From Sphingobacteriales bacterium (lineage in GTDB: Bacteria > Bacteroidota > Bacteroidia > Chitinophagales > UBA2359): a stretch of 17,379 nt of DNA. A program made the position numbers and the translations under genes. The notes beneath the pieces are model-generated. The model did not search any database. It was not told where the DNA came from and saw nothing but the letters and a program-made list of their open reading frames with translations. Positions 17,161 to 17,379 of the stretch are shown here, in pieces. The stretch covers positions 1 to 17,379 of the forward strand of contig JADJTG010000009.1 in NCBI GenBank assembly GCA_016711285.1, given 5' to 3'. Within the stretch, counting starts at the first letter, position 1. Every line of letters begins with the position of its first letter.

Positions 17161-17379
17161 ATTGATAAGACCAATTTTGATTTATCCGTAACGCACTATG
17201 AAGCTGTGGATTACGGTTTTTTATGTTCAAAGCATTTGTGTGGAGCATACCCCAACTTTGACAAGTTCCAACTACGTCAAGTTCATCTCTTCATTATCGT
17301 AGGCATTGGTGCATTTGTCGTGGGCATTGGTGCATTTGTCGTGGGTACTGTTACATCTGTCGTGGGCACTGTTGCGTTT
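17161..17379 (+). other. Open reading frame running off the right edge, unassigned
   Basis: Just after the glyA stop one plus frame stays open for 73 codons to the edge, without an ATG. It reads KTNFDLSVTHYEAVDYGFL, later AYPNFDKFQLRQ, then heptads of VVGIGAF encoded by the 21-bp repeats. The minus strand is also open across the repeats as Pro/Thr-rich PTTNAPM heptads, ending in TGA at 17283-17285. Neither reading is recognised; both may be chance products of the repeat. Confidence 0.2.
17296..17379. repeat. 21-bp tandem repeat, four units, truncated by the window edge
   Basis: Units at 17296-17316, 17317-17337, 17338-17358 and 17359-17379 follow GTCGTGGGCATTGGTGCATT plus T. The first two differ at two positions; the last two are more diverged. 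The array has no spacers and reaches the final base, so its full length is unknown. Confidence 0.9.

Noticed and set aside
17296..17379. CRISPR array
   Set aside because: The repeats abut directly with no spacers, and no cas gene is present.

Overview
The window looks like a chromosomal segment of a member of the Bacteroidota. The evidence is promoter -7 boxes of the TAnnTTTG type upstream of several genes, a stand-alone ECF sigma factor of the type common in that phylum, a BtuB-like TonB-dependent receptor, and no clear Shine-Dalgarno sequences. The exact lineage cannot be fixed from this sequence alone. Most conserved genes are recognisable, but many are split by single-base indels. These are mostly one base missing from a homopolymer. 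They are dense near both window edges and sparse or absent in the middle. Because glyA and lnt, normally essential genes, are among those hit, I read most of the breaks as sequencing or assembly errors rather than real gene decay.

Left part (1-3225): a partial minus-strand reading frame at the edge, a frameshifted msrB-msrA fusion (minus), and a badly frameshifted TonB-dependent outer-membrane receptor (plus). Next come a class I/II PLP aminotransferase (plus, 3378-4569) with its own promoter and a bidirectional terminator shared with the convergent sugar-nucleotide cluster. That cluster runs on the minus strand: a DegT/DnrJ-type sugar aminotransferase, UDP-glucose 6-dehydrogenase (ugd) and UDP-glucuronate decarboxylase (uxs). 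The last two together convert UDP-glucose to UDP-glucuronate and then UDP-xylose, precursors for cell-surface polysaccharide.

Middle (8535-11520): a leucine-rich-repeat protein with a separate C-terminal domain (minus), a 520-bp intergenic region, an ECF sigma factor (plus), a strong bidirectional terminator, and a lipoprotein c-type cytochrome (minus).

Right part (11659-17379): an AT-rich two-gene unit encodes a GNAT-like protein of about 174 aa followed, 7 bases later, by a 55-aa basic protein. It is the best candidate here for an undescribed system, possibly toxin-antitoxin. Then come lnt (apolipoprotein N-acyltransferase, minus, several frameshifts) and a very AT-rich island with two tandemly duplicated, diverging genes for secreted proteins, the second with an internal 33-bp repeat expansion. 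glyA (serine hydroxymethyltransferase, plus, many frameshifts) follows, and a 21-bp tandem repeat runs off the right edge.

The window is mostly housekeeping and envelope genes with two small accessory, low-GC insertions on either side of lnt. No rRNA, tRNA, CRISPR array, insertion sequence or riboswitch was recognised.
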